Below are positions 1 to 12,375 of a stretch of 64,000 nt of DNA, one piece after another. The notes beneath the pieces are model-generated. The model worked only from the letters and a program-made list of their open reading frames with translations, was not told the origin of the DNA and searched no databases. Positions within the stretch are counted from its first letter, which is position 1, and every line of letters starts with the position of its first letter. Source of the DNA: Hoplostethus atlanticus (lineage: Eukaryota > Chordata > Actinopteri > Trachichthyiformes > Trachichthyidae); contig JAXDDX010000049.1 of the NCBI GenBank assembly GCA_034670405.1, positions 1,798,001 to 1,862,000 of the forward strand, in the 5' to 3' direction. The translations under genes were made by a program, and so were the position numbers.

Positions 1-408
1 TTATTGTTGGGGAAGCAGCGGATTGTTTTGGAAGGGACAATGTTGTCTGTGCAAAAGGTTTAGGTAATCAGTAATGCAGTCTGACAGGCCATTGTTAGTA
101 GTAGTAGCAGTAGTAGTAGTACTATTAGTACTATTTGTACTAGTAGCAGTAGTTGCAGTAGTGGTACTATTAGTAGTAGTATTAGCAGTAGTAGTAATTG
201 CAGCAGTAATACTATTAGTAGTAGTAGCAGTAGTAGTAGTTGCAGTAATAGCAGATGGACAGAGGGGGAGGTAGAGAGCTGTGTGTGTATCTGTGTTGTG
301 AGAGAAACGGCACCACCTGCTCTCTGCTCTGAATATGCTGCCATTCATTTCTATGGGGCCAAAATAAGAGGTGAATTATGTAGTGCAGATATTGGTTTCT
401 AATCTTAC
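1..408. repeat. prlra intron end with a TAG/GTA-rich trinucleotide microsatellite
   Basis: From about 94 to 248 the plus strand is an imperfect run of GTA/GCA triplets (AGTAGTAGCAGTAG and variants). This explains the low-complexity open frames seen on both strands. The rest is ordinary intronic sequence of the minus-strand prolactin receptor gene. I see no transmembrane exon here, so the next prlra exon must lie to the left of the window. Confidence 0.8.
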
Positions 409-550
409 AGTCAGGAACTTTGATGGAGGTACTGGAGCTCCATTCACTCCAGAAGCCATGGTCAGGCTTACAGCGCACTTGAACAAGGTACATCCCACCT
501 GAACGCAGGCTAAAGATGTTGAAAATCTTCTGCTGGCCTGCACGGTGCTC
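409..550 (-). CDS. prlra: prlra exon: D2 domain, second half with WSXWS motif
   Basis: Acceptor CTCCAG at 552-551 and donor ACT|GTAAGA at 408. It encodes [36 protein letters not shown] and TSIKVPD. WSEWS at 437-451 is the class I cytokine receptor signature needed for folding and surface transport. The exon ends in phase 1 immediately before the expected juxtamembrane/transmembrane exon, which is not in the window. Confidence 0.94.
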
Positions 551-3500
551 CTGGAGATAAAACGCACACAATCGACATAACATCAGTAATGATGTGCAAA
601 CTTGGTCATTTTCTCAACATATATTAATTTTGTTGTATGGTTATGGAAGTTTTTAGTGGACTTTAAAACCCGTAACCCACAGGAGACTCCAAGTATGTAC
701 CACGATCCACAAATATTTCAGTATCCACAAACTATTGATATTATTGATACCTGTAGGGAAATTCTTCAGGACTTGAAATCAGGTCATCCAGTTGAAGGGC
801 TGTCTACTTAACCACCAGGCCACCCTGTTGCACTAATAACCCCCTTTGTGGTAAACGGCACAATGTGAAATAATGTCATGTACCTCCCAGTCCTCTTTCC
901 CCTCCAACTTGACGCGGAGTTCGTAAATGAGGGTGATCCAGCCAGAGCGAGTGTCAGCCTTGCGGGGCGGCTCCCATGACACCCGGAGGAAGGGCCCATC
1001 TTTGTCCTCCATCACAACCACCGTCACATTCTCTGGAGTGTGGGGCTGGACTGGAGAGAGAGAGAGTGAGAGAGGGTGTGAATGAGAGAGGATGTGTTAT
1101 TATGTGTGTGTATGTGTGCGATACAGTGAGAGAGGGGAAGAGGGAAAGGATTTCTCTGTATAACAATGCTTGTGACACTGTAACACATGTAAGACTAACT
1201 AGAGCCATGGTTAACTGGCGTTTTGAGGCATCATTGGAAAAAGTTATAGCAAGCGTTTACCTAGTCTACATCAGCCAGTTGCTCCAGCTCCTTTATGTAA
1301 TAGTAAGCCAATGCACACCTCCAGAGGAGAAACATCAGTACTGCAGGAGTGACTTTCCAGATAGCTGTTGATGTATGCTGGAGCTTTTTGCAGATAATAT
1401 GGAAGGGAACCAGATATTCCTTAGGACTGATAAGGGGAAATGGAGCATTTTCAGATGAGCAGCCACAGTAGCATAACAATGAAATAAATCTTTTAAATGT
1501 ATGAGTTTGTTTTCTCTTTTGGATATTTCATGAACAGAACAACATGTTCAACAGAACAACATGTTCGGAAACATTAATTCCATACCTTATACACTATTTA
1601 TATATTGTTACATAACATGTAGCAGATCTGTGCGATATTTATATTTCATCAGATGTCTTTGACTATTTTCTTTGAGTGTATGTGCTCCAGCCACATCAAC
1701 AGCACCAAATTAATTCCATCTTAAGTCACATCTCTGATGTTTGTGGAAACTATTATCATGAACCTTTTTTTAAACCCAGCAAGCTGACAAACAACATTTT
1801 TGATGTTACTTATTTACAGTAATGACCAAAGGTGAGCAGTTGCAGGGAAAGGAGGGTAAGACACACTATTAAAACCGGCAACCTTTCAGCTACAAGCTCT
1901 CTAACGTAATGCTACCACCTTCTCCAGGGCGTGCTCTCATCCCACACTCAGTGTCTCAAACATCATGCCAAACCATGAGAGCAAAAAGGGCCAAAAGTGG
2001 AAGAGATACAAAAAAACAAACGACAGGAAGAGCATCAGATGATTAGTAGTAGATGTCCCCTCACCAATATAGACCACATCTACATCCACGGGGTCAGAGA
2101 AGTTGCTGCCCAGTGTGTTGGTGGCCACCACAGTGATGTTGTAGTTGACCCAGATGGAAGTGTCGTTTTTGTTAAAGAAACAGGAGTTCTCGCCGGCTGT
2201 GTGGTAGTCTGGACACTCATACACCGTGTCAGAGCTGTGAGAGAGGGAGGCGAACAGTATGCACTGCAATCATTGTTAAATTTCAAAAGAATATCATGCA
2301 CTCTTCATACTACAAGAGAGAGAGAATGAGAGGGAGTGATTGCTACAATAATGGGGAACATAATGTTTTTCTGAAGTGGGGATTGAGATGGGAGATTAGG
2401 TTCGATTAGCCTGTAACTGCGACCAAATAGATGTGCATGGAAGCCTTCTGTGCACAGCAATTTCCTTTATAACAAGGTTTATTAGTAAGTGTGTTGAAAC
2501 TGTGAGACCTTGATGTGAGGCAAAAGACAGTGGGAAAAGGCGTAGGGTTTTTGCTCGGATGTCAGTCAGATATGTAACAAAAATGACAGAGGTTACAGGT
2601 TAGCATATACAGTATATTCATGCGTTCTTAGCACTTAAAACAGGTTTTAAATGCCTTTCAGACACAGTTATTCTCATCAGATCAATATGTGGAAACATTT
2701 CTTTGAGAAATATTTTTGATTAGCCTCTATTGTGTGAGCTTTGTGTGATTTTAAAGGTTTGTTTTATACTTGGCTTTTTGAAGTTTTTTCCCCCACACCA
2801 AGTCTGTTAGAGATGCTTCCCCTCCTACACACTAGTTTAATTAGTTGAAAGCGCAAGTTAGGAATTGTTCTCATTAGAAGTATTATTTCTTGGCCTCAGG
2901 TTCTGAGCAGCAGCCTCATCTTACTCATACTTATCACAGACGAGACAGACAGACAAGACAAGACAAGAGAGCCTATCCAGGAGAGCACATTGAGCACATC
3001 GTTTTTCTTTTCCACTCCTGTTCTTCTTTGCTTGCACTTACACCTACATATACCGTGTGCTTCAATTCTATCCTTATTAATTCAATTCAAAATCAAAACA
3101 AAACAAAGTGAAAGTGTTATTGCATGAGACGGGGGAACCACTAACTTTTCTTTGCGGTAGTAGAGGGAATAGGTAGTAGGCAGTCCCCCATCAGAGCCTG
3201 GCTCCCACCAGCATGTGAAGGTCTCTTTCTCTGGGGAACGACAGCTGGTCAACTTGGGCTTCCCTGGAGGGGTGTGGCCTAAGGACAGAGACAGCACAAG
3301 GAAGAAGAAGAAATGGAAGCATGTATTAGACTACTTACTATATACTATATAATACACATGGGAAACAAGATTCGTTGCACAGGCACAGTTAATATTTTAA
3401 GCAAAAATAAAATCTGTTTGGACAATAATGTATATACCAGAGGAAAAGAGAGAGAGACGACAGCCTACCACCTACCAGACATCTCTTTGGTGTCTTATAC

Positions 3501-3635
3501 ATTGTCAGTTACTAGGACTGCGTTTCAGTCTTATTCTATGAGAATCTATAGGCTGTGTGACTTACGTGTTCCCTCAGTGTGCCCCATCAAGAATAGCATC
3601 AGTAACAACAGCATAGCTCCCGTGGCTCTCCTCAT
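409..3635 (-). CDS. prlra: prolactin receptor, extracellular part (partial, five coding exons)
   Basis: Class I cytokine receptor for prolactin, a plasma-membrane receptor that signals through JAK2/STAT5. In fish it is important in freshwater osmoregulation. Minus-strand exons 3566-3635, 3146-3278, 2065-2234, 884-1050 and 409-550 join in phase to give 227 codons plus one base. In order they encode a signal peptide rich in Leu/Met; fibronectin-III domain D1 with four conserved cysteines ([32 protein letters not shown]); and domain D2 ending in WSEWS (437-451). N-glycosylation sequons include NDT, NIT, NFS and NVT. Transmembrane and cytoplasmic exons are outside the window. The close PRLR-type motifs exclude growth hormone receptor. 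The 'a' paralogue call is inferred from resemblance to the main fish PRLR. The gene is head to head with nedd4l. Confidence 0.93.
884..1050 (-). CDS. prlra: prlra exon: D2 domain, first half
   Basis: Acceptor CTCCAG at 1052-1051 and donor GAG|GTACAT at 883. It encodes (V)[33 protein letters not shown] and [18 protein letters not shown], the start of the second fibronectin-III domain. A GA/GT-rich tract lies just upstream of the acceptor. Confidence 0.93.
2065..2234 (-). CDS. prlra: prlra exon: D1 domain, second half
   Basis: Acceptor TCTCACAG at 2236-2235 and donor G|GTGAGG at 2064. It encodes [36 protein letters not shown] and the strand into VDVVYI. The second conserved disulfide pair of D1 and three N-glycosylation sequons are visible. 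The length of 170 nt is in phase with both neighbours. Confidence 0.93.
3146..3278 (-). CDS. prlra: prlra exon: D1 domain, first half
   Basis: Acceptor CCTTAG at 3280-3279 and donor AA|GTTAGT at 3145. The exon completes an Arg codon and encodes [17 protein letters not shown], then [18 protein letters not shown] and SLYYRKE. CWWEPG is the hallmark of the ligand-binding D1 domain of PRLR. It ends with two bases of an Asn codon completed by the next exon. Confidence 0.93.
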
Positions 3636-3674
3636 CACGGCGCCACAAAGCCTTGGCTGTTTGGTACAGTAGCA
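3566..3674 (-). CDS. prlra: prlra first coding exon (5' UTR plus signal peptide)
   Basis: Coding begins at the ATG at 3635-3633 and runs to 3566. The acceptor AG is at 3676-3675 after a pyrimidine-rich tract, and the donor is C|GTAAGT at 3565. It encodes MRRATGAM followed by a Leu-rich hydrophobic core ([10 protein letters not shown]), a typical signal peptide, then HTEGT. It ends in phase 1. A second Met at codon 8 is a less likely start because the basic n-region (MRR) suits a signal peptide. About 39 nt of 5' UTR are in the same exon, so further untranslated exons must lie upstream, at higher coordinates. Confidence 0.88.
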
Positions 3675-5095
3675 CTGGGGAGGAAACAGAAAAAAAAAAA
3701 ACACAAAAAGGTGAAGATGGAGGACATATCTGACCTGTATTGTCAACAAGCATGTGTCAGCCACCACAGCAGAATGGCCATGCGGTCTTGTATTGGGTCG
3801 CAACAAGGTGGCGTGTTAAGGGAGAACAACCCGTTTTAGCTTGAGATGTTTTATTATCAAACTGCACGTTCGGAAATGAGGTCATGCAGACAATACTCAA
3901 ATACTTTTGTCAAATACTTTTTAAGTCAGGTAATCCAAAGTAGATAAATGTCCAGATCCCCCTCCACATGAAGGATGTTGAGAAAAATGTTTCATCTTGA
4001 CACTTGGTTGGACTATGGTTTGTTTACGCTCATGACTGAAGGCTGTTTGACCTTCTTCACTGCAATGCTTCATATCTTGGCATTGGGTGTTCATGTAAAT
4101 GTGTGAATCTCTTCAGTGTAAGGGGATGTTGAACAGTTTTGATTTCATAGGGAAAAGACATGACAGGATACTGGCTGCATTATTAACTCTTATCCAAAGA
4201 AAGCACACAAGAATAAGAATACATTACAGGACTGATTTAGCCTATTCCCTTGTTGTCTGCTCCATGCCGTGACTCAATAGAGGCTGAAAAGCAATTTGTT
4301 TGGCAGTAATAGGTCAGCATAAAGTATGATTACTGTAAGAATCAGGACGATTCAGTATTTCAATAAAACCCTCTTTGATTGGACAGCATTACTTACAGTA
4401 TATCCTAATTCCTCAACAGACAGTGTAAGTATTTAAAAGGCTATAATTCTGAAAAAAGAAGAGTAAATATGACAGGAGGGAGCTGAAAGACAAAAAAATC
4501 ATCTTCTCCTACTAAACAGTATGTGTGCTGTCCCACCAAGGATTAAAAAACATCTCTCCACCTTTACCAGCTGCCACATGAAGCACAACTGATTGCATAA
4601 TGTGAGTTAAGGCTTATGCCATAACACCAGAGACTCACATAGCAGGACACTGTCTTGCCTGACTCCCGGCTGCAGCCTGGGGCTGTCTGGACTCCTGTTC
4701 ACATGAATCTGCAATTTGCCCAGCCATGTGCAGATGGTTGGGTTATTACTCTGAATGACCCATGAACCCATGGGGGAGCGAGGGAGACAGTATAGAGGTC
4801 AAATAGATGGGAAAGCTGCTGTCGCATCAGCAAAAAATGAAAGCTGGCTGGCAGAAAGCATATCTCTTCCTCTGATTACTGTGATGATGAACTGTCACTG
4901 TCATTTGGGGTGGGACAGGTTGAGCAATTTCTCATCTAACACTAGTGACCTTTTTCCCGCTTTAGTCCATCAGGGCCAGGAAACAGCTGGTATTACAAAG
5001 TGTGGATAGATGCATGTTTACCTCCTCAAAAGGGTTAAGAATTTCCTTGAACGCTGCCAAAAATATCCAGTGCAGTTTCACTGGGACACTTGAAT

Positions 5096-5176
5096 TTTTG
5101 TGAAACGAGTGAAAATATCTTGATACTATACGGGTGAGCTGTCTTATTTCAAGATATTTTCACTTGTTTCACAAAA
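5096..5176. repeat. 27-bp inverted repeat (hairpin) in the prlra 5' region
   Basis: Arms 5096-5122 and 5150-5176 are reverse complements with one mismatch, which would be a wobble pair in one RNA strand. The loop is 27 nt. The arms contain GTGAAAC and AAATATCTTG. It may be a small foldback MITE or an RNA hairpin. The AT-rich arms and the similar GTGAAAC-like words outside them favour a repeat-derived origin. Confidence 0.75.
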
Positions 5177-6136
5177 TTGTGAAGAACTGTGAAACATATC
5201 CCTGAAAATAATGCAAAATTCTGTAATTCCACCAAATTGAAATGTGTTTTTTATTCTAGGGAGTAAGTACATCAGGACATTTTGTAAGTGGAACATACTT
5301 TTGATCTGAAAGGATTAAAGAGTCATATCATCAGGGACTTAGAGACCACAGCTCAGTAGAGCTCAAAAAGCAGCAAAAAAGAAGGAAACGAATGAAACAA
5401 GTATCCCCAAATTGAAATATAAATAGAGAGACCCCACACACCATAATCATAAGATAAATAACCAACATTCTGGCAAAAAATGCATTTATAGATATAGATA
5501 GACTATTTTACTGTACTGTATTCTACAAAATAGTGTAATTCTACAGGTAAACTGAACTCTGCAATTTACATCACTGCCTGAGGAGTGAGTTGCCACTTCA
5601 TTTCCACTGCCCTACACAACTTAAATTGACTTGTACAAATAGTCATGCTGTACCTCAGGATGATTCCAAAAACATAGAAATGAGACAGAAAGCTTTAACA
5701 CCTATACACCGAGTACTTCTATAGCCGAGTTGTACTACAATTCCCTGACAACACAAAGGCTGTCGGCCGGTGACTGTTATCTACTCTTTTTCATGGTGCC
5801 TTCATTTCAACAACGTCACCATGATCTGATAATTGGCATTAGGGTCGAGGAGCTGGATTAGCCTCCTGCTGCATATAGCCTCCTTACGTAACCAATGGCC
5901 CAAACGGAATAAGCTGCTAAGCTGGGAAAGTGCTGGCAACAGAGCGGCACTTTTCCTTAACAACTAAATGGCCTGGATGCTGAATTTAAACTATGAACTA
6001 TGTTTGCTTGCTGACCTACTGCTCCTGGACTAGTGACTTGTTAAGATGGATATTTTTGTCGTGAATTTGGTTGTATTGTATAACATTGAAGAAGGAATTA
6101 TCTGCAGCACTAGTGTAGGTTAGATCCAGTTAGATC

Positions 6137-6297
6137 CAACAACGGACTGTTTCAGCTGCTGCGGTCAGGCAAGCGCCTCCGTAGTCACGCTGCCAAAACA
6201 GAGAGACTGAGACGGAGTTTCTTTCCTCAGGCCATCAGGACTGTGAACTCTGACCTCACCAGGGCCCCCACCAAGACACACACACTGCCCCTCTTAT

Positions 6298-6341
<44 letters not shown>

Positions 6342-6619
6342 AGGTAAAGACTACACATAATTTATAATTTATATTATATTATACATACAATTTTCCCTTT
6401 TTTTACTATATATTTTTATAAAGTGCTCTTATTGTAAATATTGTGTTGTTTTTTATATAGAGCTCTTAAAAACTGTGACATTGTAAATATTGTGTTGGTT
6501 ATTGTAAATAGTGTGAACCTGTTATTTTGCACATTTCTGCTAAGCATTGCCACTTTGCATTTCACTACACACCTCGTGTGTGTATGTGACAATTAAACTT
6601 CTTGAATCTTGAATCTTGA
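6137..6619 (+). mobile_element. 3' end of a LINE (L2/CR1-like), 5'-truncated
   Basis: At 6145-6290 the plus strand can be read as the C-terminal tail of a non-LTR retrotransposon ORF2 (CRSGK/RLRSHAAKTERLRRSF-like, then PQAIRTVNSDL). A CA microsatellite follows (6299-6339), then an AT-rich 3' UTR and a tail in tandem 7-mers CTTGAAT (about 6598-6619). Tandem short tails replacing poly(A) are typical of L2/CR1-type LINEs in fish. The 5' boundary is uncertain. Confidence 0.7.
6299..6339. repeat. (CA)n microsatellite
   Basis: About 20 uninterrupted CA units inside the LINE 3' region. Confidence 0.95.
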
Positions 6620-6918
6620 AATGCATGAAGGGAGGCGTCTACAATGGCCATCACTGCATTTCTGTCACCGTTTTCTCAAGTGGTTCTAACATGATGAAAA
6701 TGGCATCACACGGTGACCATGACATGCACATATACAACGTTTCCATATAAGTAACCGTCCATGCCCACTGCACCTGCACTTGAAAGCAGGCATAAACGTT
6801 ACTGTCCCAACAACTATAACAAAAAATATGAATGAAATACCAGTGAGCTAAGAGACAAAAGCATACCGGCATGACGCACCTTGATCTCATAGTTCCCAGG
6901 CTCTGAAAAACTATAGAG

Positions 6919-7995
6919 TATGCCGATGACACCCAGCTGATCCTGTCATTTCCCCCCCCTGACACACAAGTGGAGGCACGGATTGCTGCGTGCCTGGCAG
7001 ACATCTCGGAGTGGATGTCGATGCACCACCTGAAGCTCAACCTGGACAAGACTGAGCTGGTGTTCCTCCCGGGGAAGGGTTGTCCGCACCGAGACCTGGC
7101 CATCACCATTGATAATGCTGTGGTGACGTCAACTCGGACTGCAAGGAATCTGGGTGTGACCCTGGACGACCAACTGTCGTTCTCGGCAAACATCGCATCA
7201 GTGACATGCTCCTGCAGATTCCTCCTCTACAACATCAGGAGGATTCGCCCCTTCCTCACTGACAAGGCAGCGCAGGTGCTCATCCAGGCTCTTGTCATCT
7301 CCCGCCTGGACTACTGCAACTCCCTCCTTGCTGGTGCCCCGGCGTTTGCCATCAGACCTCTGGAGCTTGTTCAGAAAGCTGCAGCTCGTCTGGTGTTCAA
7401 CCACCCCAGGTTCTCCCACACAACTACCCTTCTCCGTTCTCTACACTGGCTCCCTGTAGCAGCTCGCATCCAGTTCAAGACCCTGGTGCTAGCCTATAGG
7501 GCAGTGAAAGGAACAGCTCCTTCTTACCTCCAGGCTATGGTCAAGCCTTACATCCCTGCCTGACCACTTAGCTCTGCTGCCTCGAGGCGACTGGTTGCCC
7601 CGTCGCTCAGAGGCCCCTGCGGTTCTTCTCTGTCCTGGCCCCACAGTGGTGGAATGAACTCCCCACTGATGTCAGGACAGCAGAGTCGCTGCCCATCTTT
7701 CGCCGCAGGCTGAAACCCCACCTCTTCAAGAAACACTACCCTGACCCTTCCTCTTAGCACTTGCTTATTTGTCTTAGCTCTTGTTTATTTGATTTACTTA
7801 TTTGTTCAATTAAAAAGTAAGTAGCTAACTTATTGCACTTTTACCTCAGCACTGGTTCTGCTCTTAGATGCTTGTTGAGGAAGGAAATGCAGTTACAATT
7901 TCTGGTGACTAGTGGTTCTCTTGCCTACCTATGTTAAATGCACTTATAAGTCACTTTGGATAAAAGCGTCTGCCAAATGCCTGTAATGTAATGTA
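6919..7995 (+). mobile_element. L2-like LINE, 5'-truncated and inactive (reverse transcriptase C-terminal part)
   Basis: The frame opens at 6919 with YADDTQLIL, the reverse transcriptase catalytic YxDD box, and continues with thumb/connection motifs (LKLNLDKTELVFLPG, NLGVTLDDQLSF, ALVISRLDYCNSLL, LVQKAAARLVF, LHWLPVAARIQFK) to a TGA at 7561-7563. The last part, PQWWNELPTDVRTAESLP then FRRRLKPHLFKKHYP, is in another frame and stops at 7755-7757, so there is at least one frameshift. The 3' end has the fish L2 signature (AAGTCACTTTGGATAAAAGC) and a tail of ATGTA repeats (7979-7998). The N-terminal endonuclease and most of the RT are missing. Confidence 0.88.
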
Positions 7996-8923
7996 ATGTA
8001 TGCTTTGAAAGCCAATGAGTAGAACGCTTCATAGACTAATAACAATATGTAATCGACTTGCCACTACTTTAAGTGCAATGAAAAGAGTGTGACATACAGA
8101 AGATTTTACACAAACCAGTCAGCAGCAGAGCACCTGGTTCTGTGTGCAGGAAGGTTAAAGACAACACGTGCACAATATACACATCTATCCTCAATGATTC
8201 ACCGCACAATGAGCAAATATACTTGCTTCAAAAGTATAAAATAGCAAAAGAGAAAGGGTAAGGGTATAGAGGCTCCACTACACTCCCACTATCGTACCTG
8301 AAAGCTATACTGGCAGGGGAACGGTGAGCATCTCTACTGAATTTCAACTAACTGTATGGTGCGTGCAACCAAGCAACCAAGGCTGTGGCAGTACAGATCA
8401 GATGCTCTTTGACATAATGGAAACACGGTTTCTTACTGAAAACTAAAGCATGAAGACAGTGTTCACTGGCTTCTTTTTCTCCACCAACTTTGTTTTTCCA
8501 TCTGAACACATCCCGCTAAATGGGATTGACTTTGATAAAAGAGAGTTATGTAACTAATTTGTCATCTAATCTTCTGACAAAATACTAAACAGTACATTCT
8601 CTAAATGTGAATTATTGTGCGTACAGTTCAGGCCGAGAAATAAATACATCAGGCACAAGGACGCGTTCTCTTACCCGAACAAAACAGAGCAAACTGGTTT
8701 GAGCACCAGCACTATAGGTACAAGGCCAGTGGGTGTGTAACAGCAACAAGAACAATTCCTAGAAGCAGAAATTGCAACGGTTATATGTTTTTTTCATGTT
8801 GATAAACAACTTTTATTGGTGGCTACCCGCATTTACATCAAGATTATATAATACACCCTCGAGGCCAATTATTAGGGGAACAAAGGGATACAGAATTCAG
8901 TACAGCTAATAACTGAACATTTA

Positions 8924-9008
8924 ATAGATTAGATTTGTCATTGCACAGAGTACAAGTACTGAGACAACGAAATGCAGTTTGGCATCTAACAAGAAGTGCA
9001 AATAGCAG
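8924..9008 (-). mobile_element. LINE 3' tail fragment, reverse orientation
   Basis: The minus strand reads GCATTTCGTTGTCTCAGTAC then TTGTACTCTGTGCAATGACA and short ATCTAAT units, a common 3' end of fish non-LTR elements. Nothing coding is attached. The extent toward 9100 is uncertain. Confidence 0.55.
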
Positions 9009-11451
9009 TAAAGTGCATGCATGCATATTGTAGATCTAAAGACGATTTCAGACAAATAGAGTATAAGGGAGTTAGAATAGATTGGTTGGACTGGGTTAGA
9101 GGTACACAAAATACAACCAACAATATGAAACAAAGTCAATTCTGTCACATGCACATGCATGCACACAAACACACACACATATGCAAGTGCATTGGTGCCC
9201 ACATACACGTCTGCACACAGACAGCATATGCACATATACAGTATGAGCATGAGAGTGATGAGTAGACTTACTTCACACCACAATATTCCCTTTATAGCTC
9301 TCACTATCAGCTATACGCCATAAAAAGCGTATAAAAAAACCAACTATCTTCCTGAACCACAAATTATGTCTGGTATTTTATTTACTTTTCCAGTTCCAGT
9401 TACTGTGACCCCTCTCGCCATCTGTGCCTGTGAATGTTGCTTGTTTGTTTTATGAGGTGAACTATATGATTATTCCCTTCCTGTGCAGGACAGTGCAGGT
9501 GAGACGCAGAGTAAGGGGCTCTGCCAAGATTTAATCCCAATCTCAGGCGTGTACGGTTCTGAAGGTGGGGCACCTCATGCCACCAAGCTTGTTTTCCTCA
9601 GGACAGGCCGAGTGAAAAAGATTTGGACTATGTATGTATAAGGAAGAAAGAAAAAAAGAGAGAGGAAAGAAAGACGATGTTCATGTTCATTATTAGTAGG
9701 GAGAATTTATCATGTGTCTGACAGCAACAGCAGCATCGCAGCACAGGTGGCTCACACTAATGTGTTTTAGTATAATGCCTAGAGTGCACAAGGTTAAATA
9801 CTGATACAAAGCAGATTATGTTGTCCCATGGCAGGGAACTTGGACTACCCAGTCCTGAAGACCATTACGGAGCAGAGAGAGTGTTCATGTCATATTTTGT
9901 TTCCTTTTCCTTTCCTCCCCACTGTCTAGTTGTGTTGTTGTACCAGATAGATAGGTTGTATTGTTATATTGATGTTGAGTCAAGGCTAGGTTAACGCTAG
10001 GTTGATGGCAGTAGGTAGGATGGGGAAGGTGGAGTTGTGAGGTGGTGGCATAGAGGGGTGTGGTTCCAGGATGCTGGAACACACCGGTGAGCCTTCTAGA
10101 AGTGTCGTGGGCCCCAAGTCAAAGAAACAACGGTGAAGGAAAGTTTGATTATTTTATTTAAGTTTGAAAGTTTGATTATTTCCAATTATGTATTATCATG
10201 TGTCAAACTTGGAATCAGAGGTTATTTCACTTTACTCTGATGAAGTTCTCTGAATGAGACATCAGTGATAGAAGATTTCTGTGATTTCCCCTCTTTCGTA
10301 GAAACAATAGAAGGTTTTGAAAAATCTTTTTTCTTTTCTTTTTTTGTTACAACTGTAGAGTCCTGAAACTTGTGCATATGCAAAGATGAACACATTTTAG
10401 ATAATGAACAAAGGTTATAAGTGTTGGGACTGGCTCCTCACTAAGTCAGGCTTTTGGTCTGGGTCTATTCATACACGAAAATGCAATGGTTTGTAAGTTA
10501 TGTTTGCTAGTATTTTCTAATTGACAATATCTATTACATATATCTACATACATATATATCCTGATATCAGGACAGGGTAGCACAGTGGACACAGCTAACA
10601 TTGTAATCCAGTATTGTTGACCATCTAAAACGGCCAATGCCCTCTCTCACCTCTCCCTAGCCTGACAGAGAGGCCACCAGACAGGCAGAGAGCTGCAGTA
10701 GATAAGACCATGGAAATCCCATTACACTAGTCACACCCAGGCACCAGCATCCACATAAAAGCAAATAACCTATCAATCAGCCAGTTCTGGGACCAGAGAA
10801 TATCCCTGAGAACCCACTGCTGCATGCTCATAGTCACTTTCGCCCCCATATTTAACGATGTGTTCTCTATGGGAGCTGTGGGTGTGAGCTCACAAATTGG
10901 GGGCTCTTCTTTCTTTTCAGTGCTATGTTAACTAGAAAGCAAGCTATTAATGGGACACATTTCAAAGATTAATATAACCAGACTTTGACCACTGCGGTGT
11001 TTGTAACCAAAGGCAGTCTACAGTAGTGTTGGCCGATTTTGACTTTTGAACGTTATGTGTGAGTGGCATGAAAATTAGGACACAGTAGAGGCTGGGTACC
11101 TGACCTGCAGTGGCACTGTGGCCGGTGAAAGCATCACGCTGACCACGCTGTACGGTCGACGGTGCCAACAGAGAAACCGTGATTAGATGTGTTGTAAACC
11201 TACACACGCGCGTGCAATGCTGCAGTGGTCAAATGTATCAAGTCAAAACATGGGACAAATTAACCTTCAGACTGATCTCAGACAACAAATCTGCATCGGC
11301 GACAGTTTTCTTTCTTTCTTTTTTTTTTTTAGCACTGTCGCAACTATTTCAGCCCAGATATGCCACTACGAGCAGATCTGTAAGGTTTAATTGTGATTTA
11401 AAACAACTGACAGGAGTTTAGTGTTGTCAGCCTGCGGGCGCTTTTACTCAC

Positions 11452-11907
<456 letters not shown>

Positions 11908-11912
11908 CCAGA

Positions 11913-12375
11913 CAGGGTTGGGTAGATTACTTTCAAAATGTAAATAGATTACGGATTGTAACGTAACATGTTGTGATGTATTATCCACAATTTTTGAGAG
12001 TAACAGATGGACTGGAGAAACGTAATGTGGCAATTAGACTGTAACATGTTACAGAAACTCGAAACAAATTAGCCAACATGAGATGACACGTTGTGGTCTC
12101 TGTTGGAGATTTATTTTTTGTAGCCGAATAGATACAAATAGATGTGAACACTTTGATCACAACTTTTGTTAATAAAAGTGTATTACATTTACAGCCTGTA
12201 CATTTGAATACATTGTCAATTTTCCTTAATATGATATTACATTATATTTTTGAGACAACATTATCTAGTAATGATCTAGTAAGTGATATGATTATGTTAC
12301 TGAATTTGAGAAAGCAAGTGGATTATGATGTTACTGATAATTGTATGTAGGTAATCAGTAATCTGTTTCTGATTA
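11913..12375. mobile_element. degenerate interspersed repeat, hAT-MITE-like
   Basis: It begins CAGGGTTGGGTAGATTAC and continues with GATTACGGATTGTAACGTAA and later GTAATCAGTAATCTG. This pattern is typical of fish nonautonomous hAT-type repeats. I could not find a clear second terminus or target duplication, so boundaries and class are tentative. Confidence 0.35.

Larger units (their letters stand above)
3675..11449. other. prlra 5' intron(s) / noncoding DNA with transposon remnants
   Basis: No coding exon is recognisable. The stretch holds a 27-bp inverted repeat (5096-5176), two adjacent LINE fragments (about 6137-6619 and 6919-7995), a minus-strand LINE tail (8924-9008) and a CA microsatellite. 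Untranslated prlra exons could be here but cannot be identified without transcript data. The rest shows nothing I can name. Confidence 0.6.

Noticed and set aside
1-348. Open frames rich in Thr/Asn/Ala, Leu or Val on both strands
   Set aside because: They are translations of the GTA/GCA trinucleotide microsatellite in a prlra intron.
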